From: Faecousia sp.
GTDB lineage: Bacteria; Bacillota; Clostridia; Oscillospirales; Oscillospiraceae
DNA length: 19,439 nt
Direction of reading: 5' to 3'
NCBI GenBank assembly: GCA_029258495.1
Contig: JARHYV010000100.1
Location: 1 to 19,439, forward strand
Part shown: piece by piece, positions 7,501 to 14,679 of the stretch
Layout of the letters: every line of letters starts with the position of its first letter
Position numbering within the stretch: the first letter of the stretch is position 1
The notes under the pieces: model-generated
What the model saw: only the letters and a program-made list of their open reading frames with translations
Told to the model about the DNA's origin: nothing
Database searches by the model: none
Made by a program: the position numbers and the translations under genes

Positions 7501-9521
7501 TGCGGCAGAGTATCCCGCTTGAAAACGGAGAGTCGGTATTCCTGATCCTCAAATCAGAGCCGGATCCGCTGCCGACCGGAGTGCGAACGAAGAAACTCTA
7601 CACCAATTATCTGGATGTTGGTACTAGCCCGGACACCATGGTGAACCATGGCATGGCAACGAAAGAGCTGTATGGCGGTCAAAATATCCTAAAGGAGTTT
7701 GGCAGTTTCGTCCAGTTTGATGGGACAAAACTTACGGAACTCAAGACAGGAAAAGGCGGTGTGATCCCACAGCATCTGCTGAAAGAGCCCGGGCACTACA
7801 TAGCTTGGGCATCCAAGGTGAATTACGGCGGTGATCTGGCAGGAACTTATCGTATTCTGGATCAGATTCCAAAGGGTACAGAAATTGCGTATGCCCGATT
7901 GAAATGGATCGGTGAAAAAACTCGCAACAGCGGAATTCAGATGGCGCAGATCCCGAACTATCAGGAGGAGCTCGGCCCAGACTGGACAGAACATACCGTT
8001 CAGGCGGAAATGGACGAGCGTCTGGGAAATGCAGTCAGCTACTACTACACCAATGGTGACCAGGTCGTGTGGGAAGTGCAGAATTTGAAGGCCGGACACG
8101 AGGAAGATGCCTATGCAGTAGATTTTCAGATCGTATGCCGAGTGACAGATCCCGAGGTGCTGCAAGGCGGTGTCGAAAAAGAATTTGTCAATCAGGTTCA
8201 CCTGCATCAGACAGACGGAACCCATCTGGATTCATCCTCCAGCGGTGTGAGTGTGTCTGTTCATAATATCAGCAAGACATCTGTCACAGAGGAAAACCAC
8301 ATTCATTTTACAATCGAATTGAATCAGACCGGCGAGGATCTGCTCAAGGATGGGGACACCGTTATATTGGTCGATGAAATGAGCCCCAATATGAGCTTGG
8401 ATATTGAGAGTATTCGTATTGAAAATTCTCGGACAAAAAAACCGGTTGCGGTGAAACCTGCATATGATGGACAGGTATTGACCATCCCAATTCCGGATAA
8501 TCAGCCGCTGACGATCAACTATACGGTTCATATCCATGCGATCCCTGATACCCATATCACCTTATCCAATCATGCCTATTGGATGGGATTCTCCAAAAAT
8601 GGCGGCGACAGTGTTCTCATTGAGGACTTCTATTATCAGATCGGCGGTACAGCCGGCAGCTCCGGCACACCGAAGGTTCAGATCCTGAAGTACAATCAGA
8701 ACAACATCGCAGAGCGCCTGCCTGGTGCCGAGTTCCAAATGGAAGAGGGGACGATGGAAAACGGGATCTTCCATGGAAATGGAAAGGTATGGAATGGTAC
8801 TACCGGAGCCGATGGAACGCTGCTTTTCGGCACGGGTCGTTATTCCGATGAGGCGATGGAATACAATGTGGTCTATCAAATTAAGGAGACCCGAGCTCCG
8901 GATGGGTTCGTGCTGGATCCGGATCCACACTACTTTATCATGGCCCAAAAAGTGGGGGATGGATATCCTGCTTATCCCGAAGGAGTTCATGTGCACTATG
9001 CCTCTGCCATCCATGTCTTCAAGGCACCAAATGCTAAGGGTGAGGCTACGGTGGAAAAACGATTCCAAAATGCTGATGGAACCGAAATCAAGCCGATTCC
9101 GGGACAATATCGTTTTGGATTATTTGATAATCATGAGGGAACCGGAAAGCCGATCCAGATTGTTATGCTGAATTTTACAGAAACTTCGGCTGATCAGGTG
9201 GGCACCTTTACGGATCTGGATCTGGATCAGAAATACTATGTGTTTGAACTGGACGAGGCATCCAACCCCATCCAATCGGGTAGTGTGGGATATGTGAACG
9301 GCACACCGTTTCAGGTGAACTATACGCCAGGCTTGGGGACGGAGGTTCACGAGGTGACAAATGGTTCTTCCATCACGATCACGAATAAACTGTGCATTGA
9401 CAGCTTGCCGGAAACCGGCGGAATTGGCAGGACACCATTTCTGCTGGCTGGCCTGTTCCTGATGTGCAGTGCGATCGGGATCGCATTTTTCCAATCCGGA
9501 AAACGAAAATACAGTAAATAA
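4551..9521 (+). CDS. Giant LPETG-anchored surface protein, probable tip pilin/adhesin
   Basis: At 1656 residues this is by far the largest pilus protein. ATG at 4551 has AAGGAG (4537-4542) 8 bases upstream. Residues 1-38 form a signal peptide. Next come two copies of C-x4-H-x-H-x3-C (C43-C54 and C74-C85), then a Pro/Glu/Thr-rich stalk (about 86-180). A long series of beta-rich modules follows, several opening with KK or SK motifs (EMKKSHS, IKKTVSN, ISKTSV), as in self-crosslinking isopeptide domains. Near the C-terminus is a SpaA/Cna-B-type domain (about 1374-1500) with an E-box, KETRAPDGF, then a second such domain (about 1500-1617). The wall-sorting signal is LPETG (1619-1623), a hydrophobic helix and a basic tail. 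Size and position fit the adhesive tip subunit of a sortase pilus. There is no von Willebrand A MIDAS motif, which many tip adhesins have. The ligand is unknown. Confidence 0.9.
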   Translation: MRKWKKYDHKYTWKSLVVGLSCVVAVSAICALTLPAIAMDNQCGLQEHQHADECYAQLTEDPQEPTNGERTLVCDIPEHIHTDECKKQQNDVPPEPVDAEESAPTLQTEVTEVTEDQQSVLVPEETVQSTQESNAPGRVETEPKEQSGLDDMATVPQQPAPETPATEPEKKPEEETAEFVGEKGPIDVNPYVRKARLRYKDKNGSVWQDMQEGVAIPGDAKLRLDIEYAHVKISRLIASGCQLRFEVPKIMRNPVAQGEIKDESNETIGTITDVGHILTLTFEKSWLEKIQNTSDNFLDGTFYVQSEINLSEVPKDGTALDIVFGDVHIKPSFGTDSIAQYGTLTIQKVVSKHVTSENNDHYLEYTLTVTAGNDGSPDVRVVDYFLINGEYAEYIGITQTPQKLTGIGIPREEIAAGKEYGEIYLGAAPTQQQPIPPENGVDIPKPGSLVWVIGNMEANEQRTLTYRVRLSDEHAHKVTEQPLRNKAEVFSKTYKKDDSVVDFVPKVDLEMKKSHSTPVRNPEDGTHRITYTVWIEAPSSNNHVLGEVTMTDSLRRTDAKALPYIRYDEASFKLYHSKRPEGKPLELNKADGSHPRLQYTADKKEFTVSVGNVAPGEAYCMQYDVIVDAKAFGAANVDQLAVKNRVEARADNAHLPGKDFIQAYQDDCNIGYRNWIKKTVSNPLAEELTVALSQSHVYDATGGTITEDANVPQNFKVPAGGYPYSITFNHLGDWDITRAEISDALSEKYVQYSGYLQVDAFDATAKGDTPLGKLVETHWVKIDGMKSFRLQLSDIGFTNNSYAYRFTYYVVPVDIGAVHKVNVGNTANIIGTVGREGDEFQIGNFGSRVEITIQGGHSIEAVKKPWFYERPIVSRGIWSNGAIHWGIKIDGSELHEGTIIKDFVKNEGAHHERGKIYFRGDSFVGIFKGKLPDGIQFYDYSDVRELLNSGYVTQLSTDEYCEVTYKDELKFNQENTYSAVYVKMRQSIPLENGESVFLILKSEPDPLPTGVRTKKLYTNYLDVGTSPDTMVNHGMATKELYGGQNILKEFGSFVQFDGTKLTELKTGKGGVIPQHLLKEPGHYIAWASKVNYGGDLAGTYRILDQIPKGTEIAYARLKWIGEKTRNSGIQMAQIPNYQEELGPDWTEHTVQAEMDERLGNAVSYYYTNGDQVVWEVQNLKAGHEEDAYAVDFQIVCRVTDPEVLQGGVEKEFVNQVHLHQTDGTHLDSSSSGVSVSVHNISKTSVTEENHIHFTIELNQTGEDLLKDGDTVILVDEMSPNMSLDIESIRIENSRTKKPVAVKPAYDGQVLTIPIPDNQPLTINYTVHIHAIPDTHITLSNHAYWMGFSKNGGDSVLIEDFYYQIGGTAGSSGTPKVQILKYNQNNIAERLPGAEFQMEEGTMENGIFHGNGKVWNGTTGADGTLLFGTGRYSDEAMEYNVVYQIKETRAPDGFVLDPDPHYFIMAQKVGDGYPAYPEGVHVHYASAIHVFKAPNAKGEATVEKRFQNADGTEIKPIPGQYRFGLFDNHEGTGKPIQIVMLNFTETSADQVGTFTDLDLDQKYYVFELDEASNPIQSGSVGYVNGTPFQVNYTPGLGTEVHEVTNGSSITITNKLCIDSLPETGGIGRTPFLLAGLFLMCSAIGIAFFQSGKRKYSK

Positions 9522-9564
9522 GTGCCTCACAGCACGCAATTAAATTGAGGAAAGGAACGAAAAC

Positions 9565-11028
9565 ATGAAACGATTTCTTAGCATGATCATGGTTTTCACC
9601 ATGATCTTTGCACTGGGCATTACTGCTCAGGCAGCCGATGTACCCAGTGCAGAGGCACCCAAGTTTACGATCACCATTAGCAATGCACAGTCTGGTCATA
9701 CCTATGAGGCTTATCAGATCTTTGCAGCCAGCCTGTTTGTCAATGAAAAGCAGGAGAAGATCCTGTCTGATATCAAGTGGGGCAATGGTGTGACAGCAGA
9801 TGCTCAAACACATTTTGGTGCAGCGGTTGATAAGGCCAAAACACTGACCGATCCCGATGCTGCCCGTGCATTTGCAAACGAGCTTGAAACTTATTTGAAT
9901 GTAACAAATGCAAAGAAGAGTGTTGCAGGAGCAGGTGAGTACACCATCAGCGATCTGGAGCCGGGTTACTACCTGATCAAGGATCAGAATGGTTCTGTAT
10001 CCGGTCACGATGCCTACACTGCCTACATCATGGAAGTGGTTGGCGATGTATCTGCAAAACCAAAGTCCGGTGTGCCTCAGGTAGAGAAGAAGGTCAAGGA
10101 TACCAACGACAGCACCAACGAAACGAGCGACTGGCAGGATTCTGCTGACTACGATATCGGCGACAATGTTCCCTTCCGGCTCACTGCAACTCTGGCAAGC
10201 AATGTTTCCAGCTACAATACTTATAAGATCGTCTTCCACGATACCCTGTCTGCCGGCCTGACCTACAATGGCGATGCAAAGGTCATGTTCAATGGCACGA
10301 ATGTTACAGACAAATTCACCATTACTCCAAATCCTGCAGATAATACGCTGACCATTTCCTGTGACAATGTAAAGGAATTTGGTGCGACCGATGGGTCTGT
10401 CATTACGGTAGAGTATAGTGCAAAGCTGAACGAAAAGGCTGTGATCGGTACTGCCGGAAACCCCAACGAAGTTTATCTGCAATTCTCCAACAACCCCAAT
10501 CCAAATGGTGTAGGAGATCTCGGCGAAACACCCAAGGACAAGGTTACGGTCTTCACCTTTGAACTGGTTGTCAACAAGACCGATGATCAGAAGAAACCTC
10601 TGGAAGGTGCAGGATTTACCCTGTTCAAGAAGGATAAAGATGGACAGTTCCAGCCTGTGGGTAAGGAAGTCAAGGGCGAGAAGATGACCGCTTTCACTTG
10701 GAAGGGTCTTGACGATGGCGATTATATGCTGAAGGAAACCACCACACCCAAGGGCTACAACACGATGAAACCCATCACCTTCACCATTACGGCTGAGCAT
10801 GAGGTGAAATCCGATAACCCCACCTTGACTGCTTTGAACGGCGGTAATGAGTTTACCGTGACCCTGCAGACCGGAAAGCTGGAGGCAACGGTTGTGAACC
10901 ATCCCGGTTTCGTTCTGCCCAGCACCGGTGGTGTCGGCACCACCATGTTCTATGCCGTTGGCGGTATTCTGGTTTTGGCAGCAGGCGCAATGCTGCTGCT
11001 CCGGAAACGCAATTCTGATAATGGATAA
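9565..11028 (+). CDS. Major pilin (SpaA/FimA-type backbone subunit), LPSTG-anchored
   Basis: This 487-residue protein has the full plan of a Gram-positive backbone pilin. A strong GAGGAAAGGA site precedes ATG 9565. The signal peptide is about 1-23 (cleavage near AQA-A). An N-terminal domain runs about 30-165. A lysine-bearing pilin-motif region, GVPQVEKKVKD, lies at 169-179; K175 or K176 is the likely acceptor for sortase polymerisation. A fimbrial isopeptide (D2-like) domain covers about 185-325, and a C-terminal SpaA domain (about 330-448) has an E-box, LKETTTPKGYN (389-399). LPSTG is at 451-455 before a hydrophobic helix and RKR tail. The class C sortase gene follows after a hairpin. Its codons look more biased toward C/G-ending choices than its neighbours', fitting high expression; this was judged by eye. 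Confidence 0.94.
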   Translation: MKRFLSMIMVFTMIFALGITAQAADVPSAEAPKFTITISNAQSGHTYEAYQIFAASLFVNEKQEKILSDIKWGNGVTADAQTHFGAAVDKAKTLTDPDAARAFANELETYLNVTNAKKSVAGAGEYTISDLEPGYYLIKDQNGSVSGHDAYTAYIMEVVGDVSAKPKSGVPQVEKKVKDTNDSTNETSDWQDSADYDIGDNVPFRLTATLASNVSSYNTYKIVFHDTLSAGLTYNGDAKVMFNGTNVTDKFTITPNPADNTLTISCDNVKEFGATDGSVITVEYSAKLNEKAVIGTAGNPNEVYLQFSNNPNPNGVGDLGETPKDKVTVFTFELVVNKTDDQKKPLEGAGFTLFKKDKDGQFQPVGKEVKGEKMTAFTWKGLDDGDYMLKETTTPKGYNTMKPITFTITAEHEVKSDNPTLTALNGGNEFTVTLQTGKLEATVVNHPGFVLPSTGGVGTTMFYAVGGILVLAAGAMLLLRKRNSDNG

Positions 11029-11051
11029 GTAGTTTTATAAAAGGTTTGCGG

Positions 11052-11077
11052 CCTTGGGGAGGTTCAACTCCCCAAGG
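11052..11077 (+). promoter_or_regulatory. Stem-loop between major pilin and class C sortase genes
   Basis: CCTTGGGGAG (11052-11061) and CTCCCCAAGG (11068-11077) form a perfect 10-bp stem with a 6-base loop. No T-run follows, so it is not a classic terminator. It may act as a partial terminator or as a 3'-end mRNA stabiliser, leaving abundant pilin message and less sortase message. The stem is seen; the function is inferred. The sortase ribosome site AAGGAGA (11087-11093) lies just outside it. Confidence 0.7.
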
Positions 11078-11098
11078 AGCAGGCGTAAGGAGATTCCA

Positions 11099-11914
11099 AT
11101 GAAAAAGAAACTATTCAATATTTTCCTCATCTGCATATTTTTGATTGGTGTGTCCTTACTTCTGTACCCGACCGTCAGTGATTTCTGGAATACAAGGCAC
11201 CAGTCGCGGGCCATTGCGTCCTATCAGGAGCAAGTACATAATCTGGAAACGAACCAGTATCAGGAGCTTTGGGAGGCTGCGCAGGCATATAACAATGCAC
11301 AGCAGCAGATGGAAAACCGGTTTATGCCTACGGATGAGCAAAAGAAAATGTATGACAGTCTTCTGAATGTGGGCGGAACGGGGATCATGGGATACATTGA
11401 AATTCCGTCTATTGATGTAAAACTTCCGATTTACCATGGCACGGATCAGACCATTCTTCAGGTTGCCGTGGGACACCTGGAGTGGACGAGCCTTCCTGTT
11501 GGCGGAGAAGGCACGCACAGTGTCCTTTCCGGCCATAGGGGTCTTCCCAGTGCGACCTTGCTCACCCATCTGGACCGCATGACAGAAGGCGATATTTTTC
11601 ATATTCGCGTCCTGAATGAAACTCTGACCTATCAGGTCGATCAGATCCTGATTGTGGAGCCGGATAATGTTCAGCCCCTTATGCCGGAGCAGGGGAAGGA
11701 CTTTTGCACACTGGTCACATGCACACCTTATGGGATCAATTCTCACAGACTTCTGGTTCGGGGACAGCGGATCGATTACAAAGAAGATACGCAGGTGCAT
11801 GTGGTTGGAGATGCAGTGCTGATAGATTCGAAATTTGTAGCAGCAGTGATCGCAGCACCGTTTTTGCTGATACTTGTCATTGTTGAGTCACAGGCAAGGC
11901 GCAAGAAAAAATGA
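11099..11914 (+). CDS. Class C sortase (pilin polymerase)
   Basis: This membrane transpeptidase cleaves the LPXTG motif of pilins and joins them to a lysine of the next subunit. The 271-residue frame starts at ATG 11099, 5 bases after AAGGAGA. It has an N-terminal transmembrane helix (about 6-24), an extracellular catalytic domain, and a second C-terminal helix (about 246-264) with a basic tail, a layout typical of class C. The catalytic triad is visible as His146 in LSGHRGLPSA, Cys208 in TLVTCTPYG and Arg217 in NSHRLLVRG. The usual lid motif DP(F/W/Y) is absent from the lid region (about 66-90), where the sequence is MENRFMPTDEQKK; regulation by a lid may therefore differ. It follows its likely substrate, the major pilin, directly. 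Confidence 0.95.
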   Translation: MKKKLFNIFLICIFLIGVSLLLYPTVSDFWNTRHQSRAIASYQEQVHNLETNQYQELWEAAQAYNNAQQQMENRFMPTDEQKKMYDSLLNVGGTGIMGYIEIPSIDVKLPIYHGTDQTILQVAVGHLEWTSLPVGGEGTHSVLSGHRGLPSATLLTHLDRMTEGDIFHIRVLNETLTYQVDQILIVEPDNVQPLMPEQGKDFCTLVTCTPYGINSHRLLVRGQRIDYKEDTQVHVVGDAVLIDSKFVAAVIAAPFLLILVIVESQARRKKK

Positions 11915-11927
11915 GGAGGTAAGTATT

Positions 11928-12605
11928 TTGCGTAAACATATCATAAATCTGCTTTTTGCGATATTTTTACTGAGCATCATGGGGACTTCTGTCTGGGCAC
12001 ACGAGGTGCCGGATCTGGATCAAAGTGGTTTGATCACGATCCATTTTGAAGAAAATGGGAAGAGCATTTCTTCCGGAAGCCTGACCTTTTACCGAGTCGG
12101 AGAGATTGCAGAGCAAAACGGAAACTATACTTATCGTCCTGCGGAGGCATTTGCGGCATGGGGAGGAACGCTGAATGATGTGGGTTCTCCGGAGCTTGCG
12201 AAATCGCTATTGGAGTTTGCACATAGCAAGAACCTATCAGGTGAAACCATGGAAATCCATGACAGCGTGGTGAATTATGGGGTCAAAAATGATCGGTTGG
12301 GACTGTATCTGGTTGCCCAGCACGAAGCTGCGGCAGGATATGATCTGTTGGATCCGTTCTTGATCGCAGTCCCGAATTGGGTGAATGGAACATATGTATA
12401 TGAGGTAAATGCAACGCCCAAAATGGGGAATATTACTGCGACACCCCTAACAGAGCCTCCTGTTGAGGAGTCGAAGGAACCTGCACTTCCCCAGACAGGG
12501 CAGCATAAGCTGCCGGTTCTGGTATTTGCAGCAGTTGGCCTGCTGCTGATCGGGAGCGGTGTATTCGTTCGTGTCGGTGAAAGAAATTATGATTATGAAA
12601 CCTAG
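11928..12605 (+). CDS. Small LPQTG-anchored minor pilin (probable basal subunit)
   Basis: This 225-residue surface protein starts at TTG 11928, 7 bases after a near-perfect AGGAGGT; no ATG or GTG start in the frame is served by that site. Residues 1-24 are a signal peptide ending SVWA. The body is a single beta-rich pilin-type domain containing GLYLVAQHEAAAGYDLLDPF, a stretch I associate with small pilins of clostridial pilus loci. The sorting signal is LPQTG at 187-191, followed by a hydrophobic helix and a short tail. Size and position between two sortases suggest a base subunit linking the fibre to the cell wall, though a minor shaft subunit is possible. The final codons overlap the next sortase gene by 17 bases. 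Confidence 0.87.
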   Translation: MRKHIINLLFAIFLLSIMGTSVWAHEVPDLDQSGLITIHFEENGKSISSGSLTFYRVGEIAEQNGNYTYRPAEAFAAWGGTLNDVGSPELAKSLLEFAHSKNLSGETMEIHDSVVNYGVKNDRLGLYLVAQHEAAAGYDLLDPFLIAVPNWVNGTYVYEVNATPKMGNITATPLTEPPVEESKEPALPQTGQHKLPVLVFAAVGLLLIGSGVFVRVGERNYDYET

Positions 12606-13212
12606 AATATCAAATATTTTAATTGGTCTGGGGACACTCCTAATTTTGGCTGCGCTGGTACTTTTTGCGTACAATCAGCAGGAGGCTGCGTCAGCTGATC
12701 GCGCAGCGAAGGATCAGCTATCCAAACTGATGATGCAAATGGAAACCAGTCGTCGAGAGAACGATGGAAAGTCCCATTTAGATATGGTACAGCATTTGAC
12801 AGATCCGTATACTGCGGTGATGGATACCTTGACTGTGGATGGGCATGAGTATATTGGCTATTTAACGATCCCTGATTTGGGCATTGAGATGCCGATCATG
12901 TCGGACTGGAGCATGGAAAAGCTCCGAATTGCTCCTTGCAGATATTCAGGCTCCGTCGGTGGAAACGATTTGGTACTAATGGGACATAATTATGACCGAG
13001 GTTTCGGACAGCTGCCCCAAATAGAGGTTGGCAGCGAGATTTATTTTCGGGATGTTAACGGTATCATGACTGTCTATCAGGTGGTGGCTAAGGATATTTT
13101 GGCAGCAACCTCTGTAGAAGAGATGGTGTCAGGGGAATACGACTTGACTTTATTCACCTGCACATATGGAGGGCAAAATCGTTTGACCATTCGATGTGAA
13201 AAGATGAGTTGA
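12589..13212 (+). CDS. Second sortase, short form (class B/D-like), probable wall-anchoring enzyme
   Basis: The start ATG at 12589 lies 8 bases after GGTGA and overlaps the end of the minor pilin, implying coupled translation; ATG 12595 is an alternative. The 207-residue product has one N-terminal membrane helix (about 8-27), a linker, and a sortase domain with His133 in LVLMGHNYDR, Cys191 in LTLFTCTYGG and Arg198 in QNRLTIRC. It has no C-terminal membrane helix, unlike the class C enzyme upstream. Pilus systems usually pair a polymerising sortase with one that attaches the finished pilus to peptidoglycan; this gene is the natural candidate. Exact class cannot be fixed by eye. It is the last gene of the operon, followed by a strong terminator. 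Confidence 0.9.
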   Translation: MIMKPRISNILIGLGTLLILAALVLFAYNQQEAASADRAAKDQLSKLMMQMETSRRENDGKSHLDMVQHLTDPYTAVMDTLTVDGHEYIGYLTIPDLGIEMPIMSDWSMEKLRIAPCRYSGSVGGNDLVLMGHNYDRGFGQLPQIEVGSEIYFRDVNGIMTVYQVVAKDILAATSVEEMVSGEYDLTLFTCTYGGQNRLTIRCEKMS

Positions 13213-13239
13213 AAAGCGTTCTGTTCATTTAGCTTGACC

Positions 13240-13285
13240 AAAACAAGACCGGAGTTGTCCATTCGGACAACTCCGGTCTTGTTTT
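13240..13285. terminator. Perfect bidirectional terminator between convergent genes
   Basis: A perfect 21-bp inverted repeat (13240-13260 with 13265-13285) has a 4-base loop, ATTC. It starts with AAAA and ends with TTTT, so it should terminate the pilus operon on the plus strand and the regulator gene on the minus strand. Confidence 0.95.
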
Positions 13286-13305
13286 ACTATGGAAATGTCT
13301 GAAAC

Positions 13306-14511
13306 TCAGTCATCTTGGGATACGGAAAAAACGCTGTATTCGATATACTTTTTCCAGGATTTGTGATCCTGCGTAAAGCGGTTCAGGATCCGTTTGTAGA
13401 TGATCTGGCAGTTTTCTTGATTTGATCCCACCACAAGGATCAGAAATTGGCTTGGACTGTATTTGGTGAAACAATCTCCTCGGCGGAGGCTGCTGCGAAT
13501 GGCCTTATGCAGATTTTCAGACAGGACTTCCAGCTTTTCCTTGTTTTCCAGTGGGTGTCCGTAACCGTCAGTCAGAGAACAGATCATTACCTGTACTTCC
13601 AAATCCATTCGATCCAGCAGCCGGCGGATAAGCCGGTAATTGTCCCGGAAACTTGGGAGATTGCAATAGAATGCACCGGTTTTATAGTCAGTGAGAGAAA
13701 GCGCATCCTTGATCTCGTTGGTGGTCTGATGAGTACGACCCATCTTGAGACTCATTTCCTCAAACAGACTCATCATCTTCTCGGATGGGCTGATCCCCAG
13801 TTCCTCGAAAAACATTTTCGATGTTTCTTCGTAATACTGTTGGGCTTCTTTATAGCGGTTAAGTGCCATCAGTGCGTCGATTTTAATGGCTTGCCATTCT
13901 TCAAACGGATAGATCTGAATGGCTGCATTGGCAAGCTCCAGGAGCTTTTCGTATTCACGGTTTTGTTTCAAAAAATCACAGAGCTGGAGAAATGCATATT
14001 CATAAAGCTTTTTCTGCCGGATGCCATTGACGATCACCCAATCATCTTCGGAAATCGCCGGAAGAAAAACACCACGGTATAGGGTACATGCCTGCCTGCA
14101 AAGCTCTGCCTTTTGCATGGGATCGGATGTCTTCTGCGCAGTGCTGACAAGCTGTTCAAACTCTGCGGCATCGATTTTGGTTGGCATGGGACTGCTCCAA
14201 CGATAGATGCCGTTGTCAATTTGAATATAGTCGTATTCGGGAAAACCTGCCTGTATCAGCTGCTTTTTCAGCCGATGCACAGTAACGCGCAGGTTATTTG
14301 CAATATCACAGTGCTCTTCCTGATCATACAGGTTTTGTAATAAATTCGCCCGAGATATTCCGCCCTTTGTGGCGGTCGTGTACAAAAGAATCTGCAACAG
14401 TTTCAGAGATTTGGTTGTGGAATTGGTTTTGAAGGAGATCTGCTGATCTCCGTAGGTCATCATAAAGTGACCGAGCATCGTTATATATAATACTGGTTCG
14501 GACTGTTCCAT
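13306..14511 (-). CDS. BTAD/SARP-like transcriptional regulator with degenerate cyclase-type C-terminus
   Basis: This 401-residue protein is a probable DNA-binding activator. I place the start at 14511 (MEQSEPVLYI); GGAGG lies just upstream, and the neighbouring ATG at 14514 is too close to it. Residues 8-106 resemble the OmpR-like winged helix of SARP regulators (LGHFMMTYGDQQISF, then RVTVHRLKKQL as likely recognition helix). Residues 113-258 match a bacterial transcriptional activator domain of TPR-like helices (AAEFEQLV, CTLYRGVFLP, YPFEEWQAIK, FFEELGISPS). Residues 278-400 look like a degenerate nucleotide-cyclase/GGDEF fold (LRRGDCFTKYSPSQFLILV, 342-360) with no GGDEF signature, so catalysis is unlikely but ligand binding is possible. 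It converges on the pilus operon across a shared terminator and is the best candidate for its regulator. Confidence 0.88.
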   Translation of the reverse strand: MEQSEPVLYITMLGHFMMTYGDQQISFKTNSTTKSLKLLQILLYTTATKGGISRANLLQNLYDQEEHCDIANNLRVTVHRLKKQLIQAGFPEYDYIQIDNGIYRWSSPMPTKIDAAEFEQLVSTAQKTSDPMQKAELCRQACTLYRGVFLPAISEDDWVIVNGIRQKKLYEYAFLQLCDFLKQNREYEKLLELANAAIQIYPFEEWQAIKIDALMALNRYKEAQQYYEETSKMFFEELGISPSEKMMSLFEEMSLKMGRTHQTTNEIKDALSLTDYKTGAFYCNLPSFRDNYRLIRRLLDRMDLEVQVMICSLTDGYGHPLENKEKLEVLSENLHKAIRSSLRRGDCFTKYSPSQFLILVVGSNQENCQIIYKRILNRFTQDHKSWKKYIEYSVFSVSQDD

Positions 14512-14559
14512 CATACCTCCAAATGAAAAAAAGAAAACAGAGAATTCCACTTTTTCTAT

Positions 14560-14588
14560 ATCATATGATGAATTCCTATTTTTGTCAA
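14560..14588 (-). promoter_or_regulatory. Sigma-A promoter of the BTAD regulator gene
   Basis: On the minus strand TTGACA (14588-14583) and TATGAT (14565-14560) are separated by exactly 17 bases. The -35 is perfect and the -10 has one mismatch. It lies about 50 bases upstream of the regulator start, so basal transcription of the regulator should be substantial. Confidence 0.88.
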
Positions 14589-14601
14589 CAAAGGGGAGCG
14601 C

Positions 14602-14630
14602 TTGAAGAAATCCTTGATTTTTGCTAGAAT
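14602..14630 (+). promoter_or_regulatory. Sigma-A promoter of the acetyltransferase gene
   Basis: TTGAAG (14602-14607) and TAGAAT (14625-14630) are 17 bases apart, with an upstream TGC giving an extended -10. It lies back to back with the regulator promoter. It also explains why the TTG at 14602 is not a start codon. Confidence 0.8.
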
Positions 14631-14679
14631 GTATTGCAGCTGCATGATCCCCCAAAAGTTCAGAAACAGGAGGCTCCAT

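Noticed and set aside
9379..10902. 507-codon open frame on the minus strand opposite the major pilin
   Set aside because: It lies fully antisense to a textbook pilin with signal peptide, E-box and LPSTG. It has no ribosome site or recognisable domain, and long antisense frames arise from codon bias.
14602..14679. N-terminal extension of the acetyltransferase from TTG 14602
   Set aside because: The TTG is the -35 box of a good promoter, and AGGAGG with ideal spacing serves ATG 14680.
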